Shown here: one piece after another, positions 37,534 to 50,300 of the stretch
Layout of the letters: every line of letters starts with the position of its first letter
Numbering within the stretch: position 1 is the stretch's first letter
Notes under the pieces: model-generated
Databases searched by the model: none
Told to the model about the DNA's origin: nothing
What the model saw: only the letters and a program-made list of their open reading frames with translations
Assembly: GCF_964355755.1 (NCBI RefSeq)
Contig: NC_092680.1
Span: forward strand, 8,595,001-8,659,000
DNA from: Antedon mediterranea
Taxonomy: Eukaryota; Echinodermata; Crinoidea; Comatulida; Antedonidae
Direction: 5' to 3'
Length of the DNA: 64,000 nt
Translations under genes and position numbers: made by a program

Positions 37534-40500
37534 TCAACATTCTGGTTATTTTACATGCTGCGTTGCTGCAATCATGATGATGCACTTATAAGTGTCATAT
37601 ACAGTGTCATCTTCATTGCTACTTCAACCATCCAGTACTTAAACATACCGAATAACGAAGGAAGCTCAAAAGATTTTTCTCCTGGTATGGTGCTTTTTAA
37701 GCTGCACAAGAATCTATGCAGTATTTCCATTTTTTTGTCTTTTTGTATTCAGTGACATTATATTAATATTTTGTGAAAGATGACTGGTTCCTTTTGTCCC
37801 TTCAAAACAAAGTCTTCTCTTGAGAGAAGAAGAGAACCACCGTCAAATCTCAGAGCTGCAGTTATGCAGAGATGTTAGGAAGCAACTTTTATTACCAAAG
37901 GAGGTCCACCACCAAGTGCTTGTCTTCAAAGTGCCTAGTACAATTTATAGAATACATTTCTATTTATTTTCATAGTGTACATTACTGTGTATATATTTAA
38001 GATAAGATTTATTTTTTATTTAAATTAAGATTACTGTAAAATAAGAAAAATGGTAAATCAATTACATTACTGTAAAATGTTTGTATACATGTTATCAGAT
38101 AAAAATGATTTGGTTCAGAATTTACATTGTTCATTGTATTAGACAGAAATTACAAAAAGAGTTTATCTGATTAGATATACTATAAATATCCTATTAAAAA
38201 AACCAACAATTTAAAAGAACAACATATGTGTGGGTGTATTTTCTTGTTCAGAATAATAACAGGAAAGTAAAGAATGACCTGGGTTAACCACTGAATTTAG
38301 TTCACAATACATACCAATATAGTTTGTATTCCTCCTATCTTGTATTGATACATATCTACCACTTAAGGAATGCACAAAGAAATGCAGCTTGTCTTATTTA
38401 GTCATCCTAGATGATGACTAAATATTTATTTCAAAAAATTACCATTGTTTATTTTTTACTCATCGAAACGACTTACCAATCAATTTTAATACATACATTT
38501 ATGTTTTATATTTTAATCTATCAGCTGTAGTTTACAGTAAGGGTGTATCCCTCAAAGGGTTGAGTCAATATTACTGTATCAGGCGCTGAGTCACTGAGCA
38601 CTGGTCACGCTTGACTTCTCGTCAAACAATTGATCCAAAGGTCTCGCTACGATATTGTAATAATCTCTCATAAATCAATTTCTTTCAAGGATATCTAGAG
38701 TATCCGTATGTTATTAATACGTAAGATTTTTATGAAAACAAACAAACATGATTTCAATATTAAACTTATTTTCAGCTCCTCTATGGTATTTTTTATTTTG
38801 ATCTGCATTTTAAAAAGATTTTAATTTTCAAAGCATTATTAAGTATTGTTTAGTTAAGTTAAACATGTTTAGTTTAATGTTACAATAGTCATTGATAGGA
38901 GTTGAGTTTTACAATAGTAAATTGTATATAAATAAACAGAATAGGACATGAATAAACATTTAAAGGCTTATACACTGGGGGATTTGTTTTTTGGAGAGAG
39001 AAGGGGAAGTGGAGGTTGTTGGTGGTAGGGGCGGATGCAATGGGCCCAGCTGGCCCCTCTAACTTTCACAAATTGTAATTCAAAATCCTGGATCCACCAC
39101 TGAGTAGGACTATCCCTTAAATGTATAGGCCTTTATAAAAGCTTAATTTACTGTAAAAATATGTAAATACTGTACGTATAAAACTATTTATTTTTAAATT
39201 TTAAGTGTTAGTAAATTAAGAAATTTCCTCTTTTAACACTGAATCCAAAATTTACAAGAGGACTTGATGTTAAACATTTATATTTAGTGCTGTTTTAATT
39301 TTCTTTTTTGAATACTGTACTAGTATCTGCAAATACTAATAACAAAATCTTATGGTCATAAACTTCTATCTACTAAGTTTTAGTTTGAAACTTGTCCATT
39401 CATTTATAAAAGGTAACATAATAATGGTAATATAAATGAACATACCATGTACATCAATACCCTGTCCTTTTGAAATTTGTTGTGTAATGATGTTACATTT
39501 TATGTATTTTATCAGGAAAAAAAAGATTATACAGGTGTATACCAACTATGCAAATTAGGGAGGAAATAATTGAGGTGGGCATTTTCATCTATTGTAAGGT
39601 GCTTCTTTTTTGTTTTATTTGTTATAAATGTTTGCAATATTTGTAAGTTAATTTCCTTGTTTAGAATGTGAATGGAATTTGATTGATGTTAAGATGTGGT
39701 AATAACAGTGCTAAAATTGCTAAATAAAATCATTTCAACTCATTTAATCAGTTTAGCTCCTAAAGATGAATTGCAAAATGTATTAATTTGACTAAAAAAT
39801 TCAATCTTTCAGATTTTAACTTATTTTTAATTATTATTAAGAAATGTCAATATTGTTGAAGTTTATGTTGAGCAATAAGGTAAAACATGAGTGGTATAAA
39901 AAAAGATGTTATAAGTTGAATGCTTGATCACGAGACAATCGGAATATGTAACTACAGTAAGAGGGAAAACCTCAACAACATATATTCATTTCACAGAAAA
40001 GTGTCCTGTCTTGAAATTCAATAGACTATTGGAGTTGTTGATCTAGCCTTCATCTTATAAAACTCAATATGCAAGCTAACCTAAGAATGGTGCTGTAAAT
40101 TAGCTATGCCTTTTCGTTGTTCAGTGGTGTTTTCATGTAAAGTGTTGCTAGACATCTTGATTTTGCATAATAAAATTGTTGAAAATAACCTCATTGTTTG
40201 TTTTTTTTTTCTGTCATAAATCACAATGCTTTTACGTTACGTTTTCTTTCCGACATCATGTCCAAAAGATTTGATTCGTTTGTTTTTCATAATCGTCAAT
40301 TCATTCTTTCAATTATGGAACCTGGGTGTATGCCATGCATTGCAAAAATTAGCAGGTTCTATGCTCATTCAAATACGAATAAGTTGCAATAGAGTAGATA
40401 CCATGCAACTTCCTGTTTTATAGATATTTCAGTCACCATTATAACAGATGGCCTTATGAATAGTCACTTACAAACCCGAACCCGAACCAGTGACGTAATG

Positions 40501-41348
40501 CCTATGAGTCTGGCTTGAGGGCCAGCAGCAGCGCAAACAAAAAAATTCAGCTAGGCTATAAATAGTAAAGCAAAATAATAGGAAAGGCCGGACATTAAAA
40601 ATAAACTTAAACAAAGTTCATTTCCAATAATGTGCTTTTATATGCGGTTCTACATTTCACCATGGATTAAAATGTATCCATGCTTTTACGCATGCGGAAC
40701 ACATCAGAATGCGTTGTTTCAGCGATGACTTCAAGGTTCCGCTACATCCTTTATATTTACTGATGTCGTAAGTGCCCCGCTGGAGCTGCCGTTAAAAGTA
40801 AACTGTTACAGCTAGGCCTGTGACTTTATACGGTAAATAAAGTAATCAACTATCAAAAGCGTAAATTCTCAAATATTAAAACGTTTTTTTAAATATAAAT
40901 ATGATATTATTCGTAAACAAAAACTGTCATGTCACTTATTTTTTATTGTATTGTCTAAACTTATTTTAAAAAATAAATAAAATATGTCAAAAAATCATGA
41001 AAAAGCCTAAAAACACAAGAATCCTAGCAATACAGGGCCCATTCGGACCCTGCGTTACACCACTGACATAAACGTTTAATAATACAACTGTAAAAATGAT
41101 GTACAGAATTAAATATATTTTAACATTTAAGTTTATTCAGGCCACAGAAAGCAGTGACTGCTCTCATCTTAAGAGATGGTCAGCTCATACCATATTCCAA
41201 GCATGTGTCTTGACTAGAACAAAGGATTTTTGTGACAACCCTGTCTCAACAATTGCATATACCTGTATAGAATTACATACGAGAACATCATTTTCATCAA
41301 TGCTATCAACATTTTGTTCATTCACATACAAATAAAAATCAGGTGTGA
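37534..41348. other. 3' flanks of the Bcl-2-like gene and UBL7 (convergent)
   Basis: The interval contains the 3' UTRs of the two convergent genes and AT-rich spacer. Candidate UBL7 poly(A) signal AATAAA is on the minus strand at 41137-41132, about 210 bp past its stop. A fragment of a GGGGCGGATGCA...GGATCCACCACTGA element lies near 39029-39105. I see no further gene. Confidence 0.55.
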
Positions 41349-44300
41349 CTATAATACTCGTTGAGAAATGATGAGATCAAGCGCCCCCTGCACTATCCCG
41401 TTACTGGCCTGCAACGCTCGTAGATTCTGGTCATCGTTAGGAAAACCCATGTCACGTAGTGTTTGCATTTGTTCCTGCAAGATAAAAATGTAAAACAGTC
41501 AACATACATTCAATCTACTTCTATTACTTTGTTCATCAAAAAAATAAAATCATAAAAGCACTAATCATTAATTTATATTTTAAATAAGCATAATTAGACC
41601 AACAAAAATTGCAATTTCCCTTCCTGGAAAAAAAAAATCAAATTTAAAATGCATTCTGAAAGTGAGGTTGCATAAAATGTGTCTCTTAATTTGTATATAT
41701 TGTGGGATTTTCCACAGGAAATTTGTAGTCAGATAAATATAGTTGACAGCTCATTTGCCCTATTTTCTAAACTAAACACTTTCAAAGAAACTTATAATAT
41801 ACCAATTTAAAATGCATTCTGAAAGTGAGGTTGCATAAAATGTGTCTCTTAATTTGTATATATTGTGGGATTTTCCACAGGAAATTTGTAGTCAGATAAA
41901 TATAGTTGACAGCTCATTTGCCCTATTTTCTAAACTAAACACTTTCAAAGAAACTTATAATATACCAATTTTTCACAATGCCCATTTTAGGTAATTATCT
42001 ATTAAGATTACTATATTCATAATGTTTATACTACAAATAGATTATTGTAAATTACTGTAAAAATTGGGGATTTTCCACCTGATAAATTATAGTAGTCAGA
42101 TTCTTATCTTTATATCAAAGTATTGTACATAAAAACATAAGATTTAAAAAATTCATATGTAGTTTTCTAAAATTTGGATTGGTGTGTGTGTGTGTGTGTG
42201 TGTGAAAATTGCATCCTAACATAACATCACATATTTCATTGTCTGAGCACAATACTTTATACTAAGAAGCCAAATAGTGAACCTTTCATTTTATGTAATA
42301 ATTGTTGAAGTGTTTATCATTTCATACAGACAGGCCTACTATATTGTTTAATCTCAAATGGGGAAAAAATCAACAAAAACTACTTTTAAGTCTTCTGCCT
42401 TTAACTGTCCATTCGAACGACTTGTATTTGCTGGTGAACTGGACACTGAAGCGGAAGCAGAGGCCTGCAATGCATGGGCCATAGCCTGAGTAAACATGTC
42501 AACAGTAATAGGCTGTAGACCTGATGAAGAGGAGGTTGTGTTTTGGGTTGTAGCCCCTGTTGATGTACTAGCTGCTGCTCCCTGCAAAAATACAATATAA
42601 TCATATTAAAAAAATAATATTACATATTCCCTATTTATTCAGAATTGTACAGTATATATTATTATATGCGTTAATAATTACAGATTAGTTTTAAATTAAG
42701 TTTCTAAATTAAAACAAAACAAACAAGCAAACTGTAAAGATTATAAAACTAAAGTAACGAACAAATGTGCGCTGTTGCTAACATCACAGTTTTATAATGC
42801 GGTAACAACGGTGAGAACGATAATGATTTTGTTATATAAATATGATTATGTTGACGTCAACAGGTTGGGGCCTAAACAGTGGTGGCGCCAGCGGGGGGGC
42901 TACGGGGGCTCTAGCCCCCTCGTCGGGGAGCCTAGCCCCCCCGTCGGGGAACACGGGTACTTTTTGTCGGGGAATATAATATACAGTAAAAAATGTTCGC
43001 GTTCACTTCATATAGCTTCAGCGCCTAGAAAACCACGTTCCATTGACCTTGAGAGTACGTCAGAGGGCTATTATGCACTTTTATGCATTCATCATTTATT
43101 GCCAGCGATCTAACTTACTACTAAACATTAGCTAGGTACGCACTTGTCTGGCGGTATCCCTTTGTACGAATTGTTCAACGTTGGGTCAACACGCGTGATA
43201 TCAAGTTCCATCCAGGGACCAAAATGTGTAATGTAGTTATTTTCCAGGCGAAGTTTACCGACGGTTACCGAAGGGAACACGGGTACTTTTTGTCGGGGAA
43301 TAAATTATAATATACAGTAAAAAGCGTTCGCGTTCACTTCGTAGCTAGCTTCAGCGCCTAGAAAACCGCGACGTTTCATTGACCGTGAGAGTACGTCAGA
43401 GTGATATTATGCACTTTATATGCATTCATTATTGCCAGCGATCTAACTTACTCCTAAACAATAGCTAGGTTCGCACTTGTCTGTCGGTATCCCTTTGTAC
43501 GAATCGTTCAACGTTGGGTCGAGACGCGTGATATCATGTTCCATCCAGGGACCAAAATGTGTACTGTAGTTATTTTCCAGGCGAAGTTTACTGACGGTTA
43601 CGTCGTGTACTGCGTCGACGTACGCTACACTACAGCAGCAAAAACGAATTATGTTAATTGTTCGTATGTTCACCAATTTTTTAATTTACAAGTAACCTTC
43701 TTTACCGTGGGGCACCTAAAATAAATTTTTCATCCATTACTAAACAAAAAAACATGCCATTTTCGCTTAGCCAACATCTTATTATAGCTAAGTTATTACA
43801 TTTTCAATGTCCTGTATGTCATGAATTTCTCACCACTCGGAAGTCCAGATGGTACGCACGCATACACTTGGGAGGAATAAACTTATTTCCATGACTGAAA
43901 AAGGTCTACGCTTGCGTTTTTTAAGCCTCTAGGCCTGATGTTTCCAAAGTATAAAATGCTATTTTTTGAAGACCTGCAGCTCTAGTTTTAAACAGTTTCT
44001 TAGCTCAGCCCCAACAATAAAGCTGGTCATATTTCGAAGTACAAGAAGTGCATTTTCCGGGACCTAACATCTCTATTTTTCAAACATTTCTTAGCTCAGT
44101 CACAACCATGATAGGGACTTATATATTTTGTTTCATGTTTTGAAGTATAATAAGTTCAATTTCCGGGACCTCCAACTCTATTTTTCTAAATTTTCTTTGA
44201 ACTTTTATTTTTTAAATTGAAAAATATGGATTGAAACAGTCATCGCGCATCGTTTTTTTGCACGCAGTATTTTATTTATGCATTATAAAAAATGGAAAAA

Positions 44301-47300
44301 ATGGCTACCCTAAATCTGATTAAAATGACCTCAAATGACGCTAGAACGCGTTGCTTCCGGGGGCCCTTGGCGGCCCCCTGGCCCCCAGCCTAGTGATGCT
44401 CGCTTCGCTCGCATAGCCCCCTCGTCGGGGAATGTAGCCCCCGCGTCGGGAAGATCCTGGCGCCACCCCTGGGCCTAAACTGACGATTCACCAAAGCAAG
44501 ACTGCGTTCTGATGTATGAATGAACACAAATGATTAGCCTACAACTAGCGACTTAGCATGATCATACATACTAACCCTAGAGGCATTAAGAGCAGCTGCT
44601 AACTGGCTAGCATTGATTGGTCGAACTTGTGAGTTTTGTGTCTGCCGTCTTCGCTGGTTACTGTTCTGAGCATTTGATGATGACTGTAGAGACGGCAAGT
44701 CATGCACAATCATATTTAAAAAAAGATTTCAATGTAATTATATTAGTTTTAAGCTCTGTCTACACTATCATTCAAACTAGTTGGACAAAAAAATGTGTGG
44801 TGTGCCCAAATATGGTAGCAGGGGCAGAAGCAGGGATGTTTTACCGGCAAAACAAAATAGGCGAGATAAATACTGCTGTTTACTACTGTAGCCCGATAGA
44901 TATAGTGTCATTTCCGACGAAAACTGCCGTTTTATCATGAATTTTACGTGAGAGTACCATTTCCGGCCACTTAGAGGTGTCATTTAACAAAATTCGCTTC
45001 ACCACAGCCCCCACCAGGAGAGGCATGCGGCGCAAATACTTGGTTTCTATTATGGCCCTGGACTCTTGGGCAACCCCCTTAAAATAGTCCTGCGACCGCC
45101 CCTGGGTTGTGATATGCTCAAACATGGTAGTGATATGACATCATCATGTCCATAAATGGGCATATCACATGTTTTCGTCACCTAAAGTTTGATAGTGTAG
45201 ACAGGGTTTTAGGAAAATCACACTAAATTAATTGCCAAAATCAACACACTATATTATTTCAAGTTAATATCAACATTCAAACAACACAACAGGAATGTAA
45301 CAACACAATTAAGTTTAAATTTGTTTAAAACAATCATTGAAGACATTAGAAACAAAAGAAAACTCTGAAATGCAATTAGTAAAATAACCCTGATTAAACA
45401 CCCATTTATTTACAGTGTTTATATTAAGGGTTGCTGTAAAGAACTTTACATGTTTTTTAGTAGGGAGCTTTCATTGTGATGATCAACAACGTAAATAGGT
45501 CATATAAATTCAGTGCGAAAGTGGAAACACGATGAGGGTGATCCATCCAGCAATTGCTGATCATTAGGGACCCTCAGAGGTTCACAAGACAAACATATAC
45601 ACAAGATGTTCTACATAAACAAAGTCTTATTACAAGTCTTTGGGAGTGGAGTTGTAATTTTGTCCTTAGAAAAATTCCTGACATGTGACGGGACTTGAAC
45701 CCAGGACCCTTGGAGTGGTAGCCAAGCATCATAACCACCAAGCCACAACTCCACTCTCGCTCCCCACTTCGACACAGTTTTTGAAGAGGCGATGACCTAT
45801 GACACCCGACCTAGCATGTTCCTAGGTCATCGCAAATCTAAAGCTCCCTATTAAAACAGATATATGCTAATAAATAGAATATGGCACGCATTTTGGATAA
45901 CCATATTTCCTTATAGATGTAGTGATGTTTCTTTGAATGAGAAAACAAGTTGATGGGTGCTTATTAGTTTAGCTTTAAAAAAGTACTTGAGTACCAACAA
46001 CAAAAAACAATTATATTTTTTAATAACTTACATCTGATGTATCCATCTCTTCATCTGACATAAAACCTTTAAAAAGCACAGAATAATTAGTAATACTGAA
46101 TATTTATATAGTATATGTATTTAATCCAGTCAACAAGTTTCAGGACAATATCATTTATATGATGTTTTTAGCATTTTAGTAGATTCACAGTATTTACTAT
46201 TGACAGTAAGCAGTATTAGCATATTCATTTACAAAATCAACAACATAATAACTAATATATAAGTATTGCAAATAATTTAAATCGTTCGTTTTAAAGGGTT
46301 CTCACCCGAATCTCAGTAGTGACGGTCGGTGGTTGCTCCTGGTGGTTGCTGATCCTATAAAGCTGGTTTCCACTAGGCAAATTTGTTCGCGCGAATCCCA
46401 TTCGTAGAGAAAAAAATCGCCTACTATCTTTCCACTACATGAGCGAATAGCTGCGACTTCATGTTCCTCGCGTGGCTGTTGAGCTTTCCGATTCGCATAA
46501 GTGCTTATAAAAGCGTCATAGCTCATTTCCTGAGCTCTGATTGGTTGTGCAACATTTCGCTTCGCAAAAGGTAGAAACAATTATAAATTTCGTTGCAGCG
46601 AAAAATAAAATAAACTAGAATCCGTCGCAGAGGGAAGTATGACAGACAGAAACTCGAATATGCATGCGCATAGCATGACACTATTGATTCGCGCGAACAA
46701 ATTCGCCTAGTGGAAAATCGGCTTTACAGATGTATATGACTAGCAATCGCCTCCTTTTTTAAAACTTTCCTCAAATTTACTTTCAAATGGCTTACCTGGT
46801 TCTTGGCCCGATAACACTGCCCCCAATCGGCTGTTTGTCTCACTTACAGAAGATGCTGCAATCTGTAGAGCAGCATGACCAATAGCAGGATGCTTCTCTA
46901 CAATCCTGAAATAACACATTATAAATAATAAATATAATAATAATATATATAATAAAATAATAAAAAGTAATAAATCCTTACAGTTTAAATGTTTTTGTTT
47001 CTGTATGGAATTGGTATACAAATGAATGTTTTCATGAGTTAGGGTATTACCTACACCCATCAAAATAATACGGCACCTGGAATTTGTACACCTGAACATG
47101 CAATGTACCACATAATATGCTTGCTCAAAATACACACAGATATGAAAGGATAAATTTTGATTATAACATTTAAACTTACTTTTTTAGATTATCAGGATCT
47201 GAAATTTGTATGATAAGATCAGCATCTCGTAAGAAAGCTGCAATGAAAAGTCAGTCAACTAATTAGTAGATAACGCATTTATCTCAACAAGTGCCAGCAA

Positions 47301-50300
47301 TGGAAGATTCTTAATATCTTGTATTGAATAACTGGGATTTCTATTATATACAGTATAAAATAATGTAACTTTACCCATAGCAACATGATCTGAGGTCAAG
47401 CCTGGAGTGGTTGCAGCTATGTTCTTCAGTGTATCTGGATTGTTTAGAATGGTGTAAACCTGCGAAATATAAAAGTAACCATTGCATTAAATGTTGATAA
47501 TTTCAAGGGAGAAGAAATATGACATGGTGATCTAAAAAATAAGAAATGATTGTGGTGCAGTTTTTCGCTGTAAAGAAAAATACTGTGTAAGTAATATATG
47601 ATCAACAGAAATACATAGTAATAACATATGGAATAATAATATAAATGTTACATGGACAGAAAGACTATCATTTCAACCCTGTTGTCCCAATATAGGGTGT
47701 TTGTTTACAACAATTATTTTATGGCTCAGATCATGTGACTCATAGGTGGCTAAGAAATGTACAAAAACCTATTTGCACTAGTAGCTAGTGTTACACGAAA
47801 GCTCTGCAATTTTTTTCTGGTTATTTTACTTTTTCTTTCTAATTTAGCTTTTTGCTTATTTTATTTGTATGTCCATCGAGATCCAGCCACTGATAACCCA
47901 CAGCATTTTCAATTTTTTCAGTAATGTGCCTTTTGATTTATAAATATGCACAACCTAGTTTTTAATTTTGTTGATGGTACTATTTATATTTTCACATATT
48001 CACGCTATATTTTATCTACATACACACTTGTTATATAAAGATTTTTTTCCTATTTTTTAGCGTGAGCATGACACATATATCACATGATCTGAGCCTGGGA
48101 TTAGATAAAGATATCTTACTGCATGACGATGTACAGGATTGATGAGGGCTGCATGTAGTGCTGTTAAAAGCTGATTAATGGCTTTATCATCAAATGGCTC
48201 TGTGAAAACAAAAATATCAATTATAAATGCCTTGCAGTATGTATAGTTGATTGATTCTATTCAACCACATCCCAGAGTAATGATATCCTGAATTGTAGTA
48301 ATATTTTTTTTAGTTAGTTGTTGTTCTTTAAAGATGTATTGTCCCTTTGACTAATTCCAAAAAATAAAAATATTTTTTAAAAATGGGTTATTTTGAAGTA
48401 TCATAATAGTTATTAACTTTCACCAAAAATTAGTTGAAAAAAAAAATCATTTAACTGAAATACAGATGTTTTTTCAGACGAATTGTAATCAAATTAATTT
48501 ACCTCTTAATTACGTAAACTTGTTTTTGGCTCGAATTTTCGACTTAAAGTGAATAACTTTAATATAACTTTGATATAGCCAAATGATATGGACTATAAAT
48601 TTAGAATATTTTGACCTTCATTTTTTGTGTTTCAATAAGTATACCTGGTTTAATTTCTTGCTCTGGCTCTCTCTTAGAGACTGCATGTAAAGTAACTCCA
48701 GGCTTCATTCCATATGATTCTAGACTCTTGCCATCTTGTAACACTTGTCCAGCATATATAATATCTAATAAAAAAAATGATTCTAAAAACAGAATTTGAA
48801 GATGACATGTTTATGGTTTATGGTGTACAGTATATTACTTATTATCATTGGCTGATGGATTTGGATTGGATGTACAACTATCTCATTAGTTTCCCTGGTG
48901 ATATTTAAAGCCTAAGGCTAGATGGCAGAATGCATGGTAGTGTATACTGTATATATATTTTTCAAGAATGACAATAGAAACTTTATAGAAACAAATTCTT
49001 ACAATTTGTATAGTATCGTTTTAGAATACATGCAAGATGATTGCGCACTCTCGGCTCTTAGCTCCCCGGCCTCCCAAAGAATTAATGGCATGTCTGATTG
49101 TTGATTTGCCAGCAGCCATATTGGAGAGAAACTCTCCCCAGATGGTTGTGTTTTGCGATTTGAATGCATTGGAGTGGATGATCTAGTCTTCGGCTTTAAT
49201 ATATTTGGTTTCCCTACATTACTATTGATGATGGGTATGGTGGCCATACTAATCTTCTCCTGGTATTGCCTGACAGCATTTTATGATAAAAAATGTTATT
49301 GAAGTAATGTCCTTTTGACTAATTCCAAAAAATTTTTAAAAAAAGATTTCGAAAAAAGTGGGTCATTTTGAAGTATCATAATAGTTATTAACTTTCACCA
49401 AAAATTAGTCGAAAAAAATATCATTTAACTGAAATACAGTCATTTTTTTGTTCAAAAAATATCTCATAATGCAATGCGCCTGTTTGGCTACTCTGTATGC
49501 ATAATCATAAAACTTCCTCGCGATCTGTGTGAAAACACCTTCTCAACCGTGAAAAGTTGTAAACATTCCTAATTAGCATCATGCATAATGTGTACTCAGG
49601 GTTTGAAATCTTTGTTTACTTTCGCTCGCGACGATTTTCCAGAGGAAATGTAATTAAACTAATTTACCTGTTATTTACATAAACTTGTTGTTTTTGGCTC
49701 AAATTTTTGACTTGAAGTGAATAACTTTAATATTACTTTGCTATAACCAATTAAAATTTAGAATATTTTGACCTTAATTTTTTTGTGTTTTAAGGGACAA
49801 TACATCTTTAATGTTATTGTGAAATTTGATTGTGTGTTTTATACGTTGTTCAAAATATACTGATTAGGTTTATTCTAAACTTTGGTAAGCGATGTTTTGC
49901 GGTGAAGAAGCTGACTATCTACTACTACTTTTAGAATGAAAAGTTTCACAATATTTTAACTTGTTTCTGGAATTTGAAAAAATACATAAAAAATAAGTTT
50001 ACTACTACTACTAGACTACTACCTAGCTAGGCCTAAAGGCTAGGTAGAGAGCATTGTTTGCTAGTAAACATGTACTTGATATTATTTTGTATCATAAACC
50101 CTACACATGGGCGATACCAAAGCCTACCGGACGTAAATTAGTATGACCGTGTACGATGGGCAATTACTACTAGGCCTATATAGAAAATGTTGATGCAGGC
50201 CTAGGCCTAGTCGGCACTTCCTGTTGCGTACACAGGGTCGGCAGCAAATGCAGGTTTGCCGGCGACGTGTTAATAAGGCTCAGAAATTCGGCCTTTAAAT

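Noticed and set aside
42775-43113. A Gly/Pro-rich protein-coding frame
   Set aside because: The repeats encoding GEPSPPVGE are the CCCCGTCGGGG modules at the end of a transposon, not a gene.
45686-45757. A functional tRNA gene
   Set aside because: A and B boxes are present but no proper acceptor stem forms, and the sequence is embedded in an inverted-repeat element.
48999-49247. An 82-codon frame upstream of UBL7 exon 2 as the first coding exon
   Set aside because: It has no donor in the needed phase and no UBL similarity. The exon at 50321-50453 has a phase-1 donor and completes the UBL domain.
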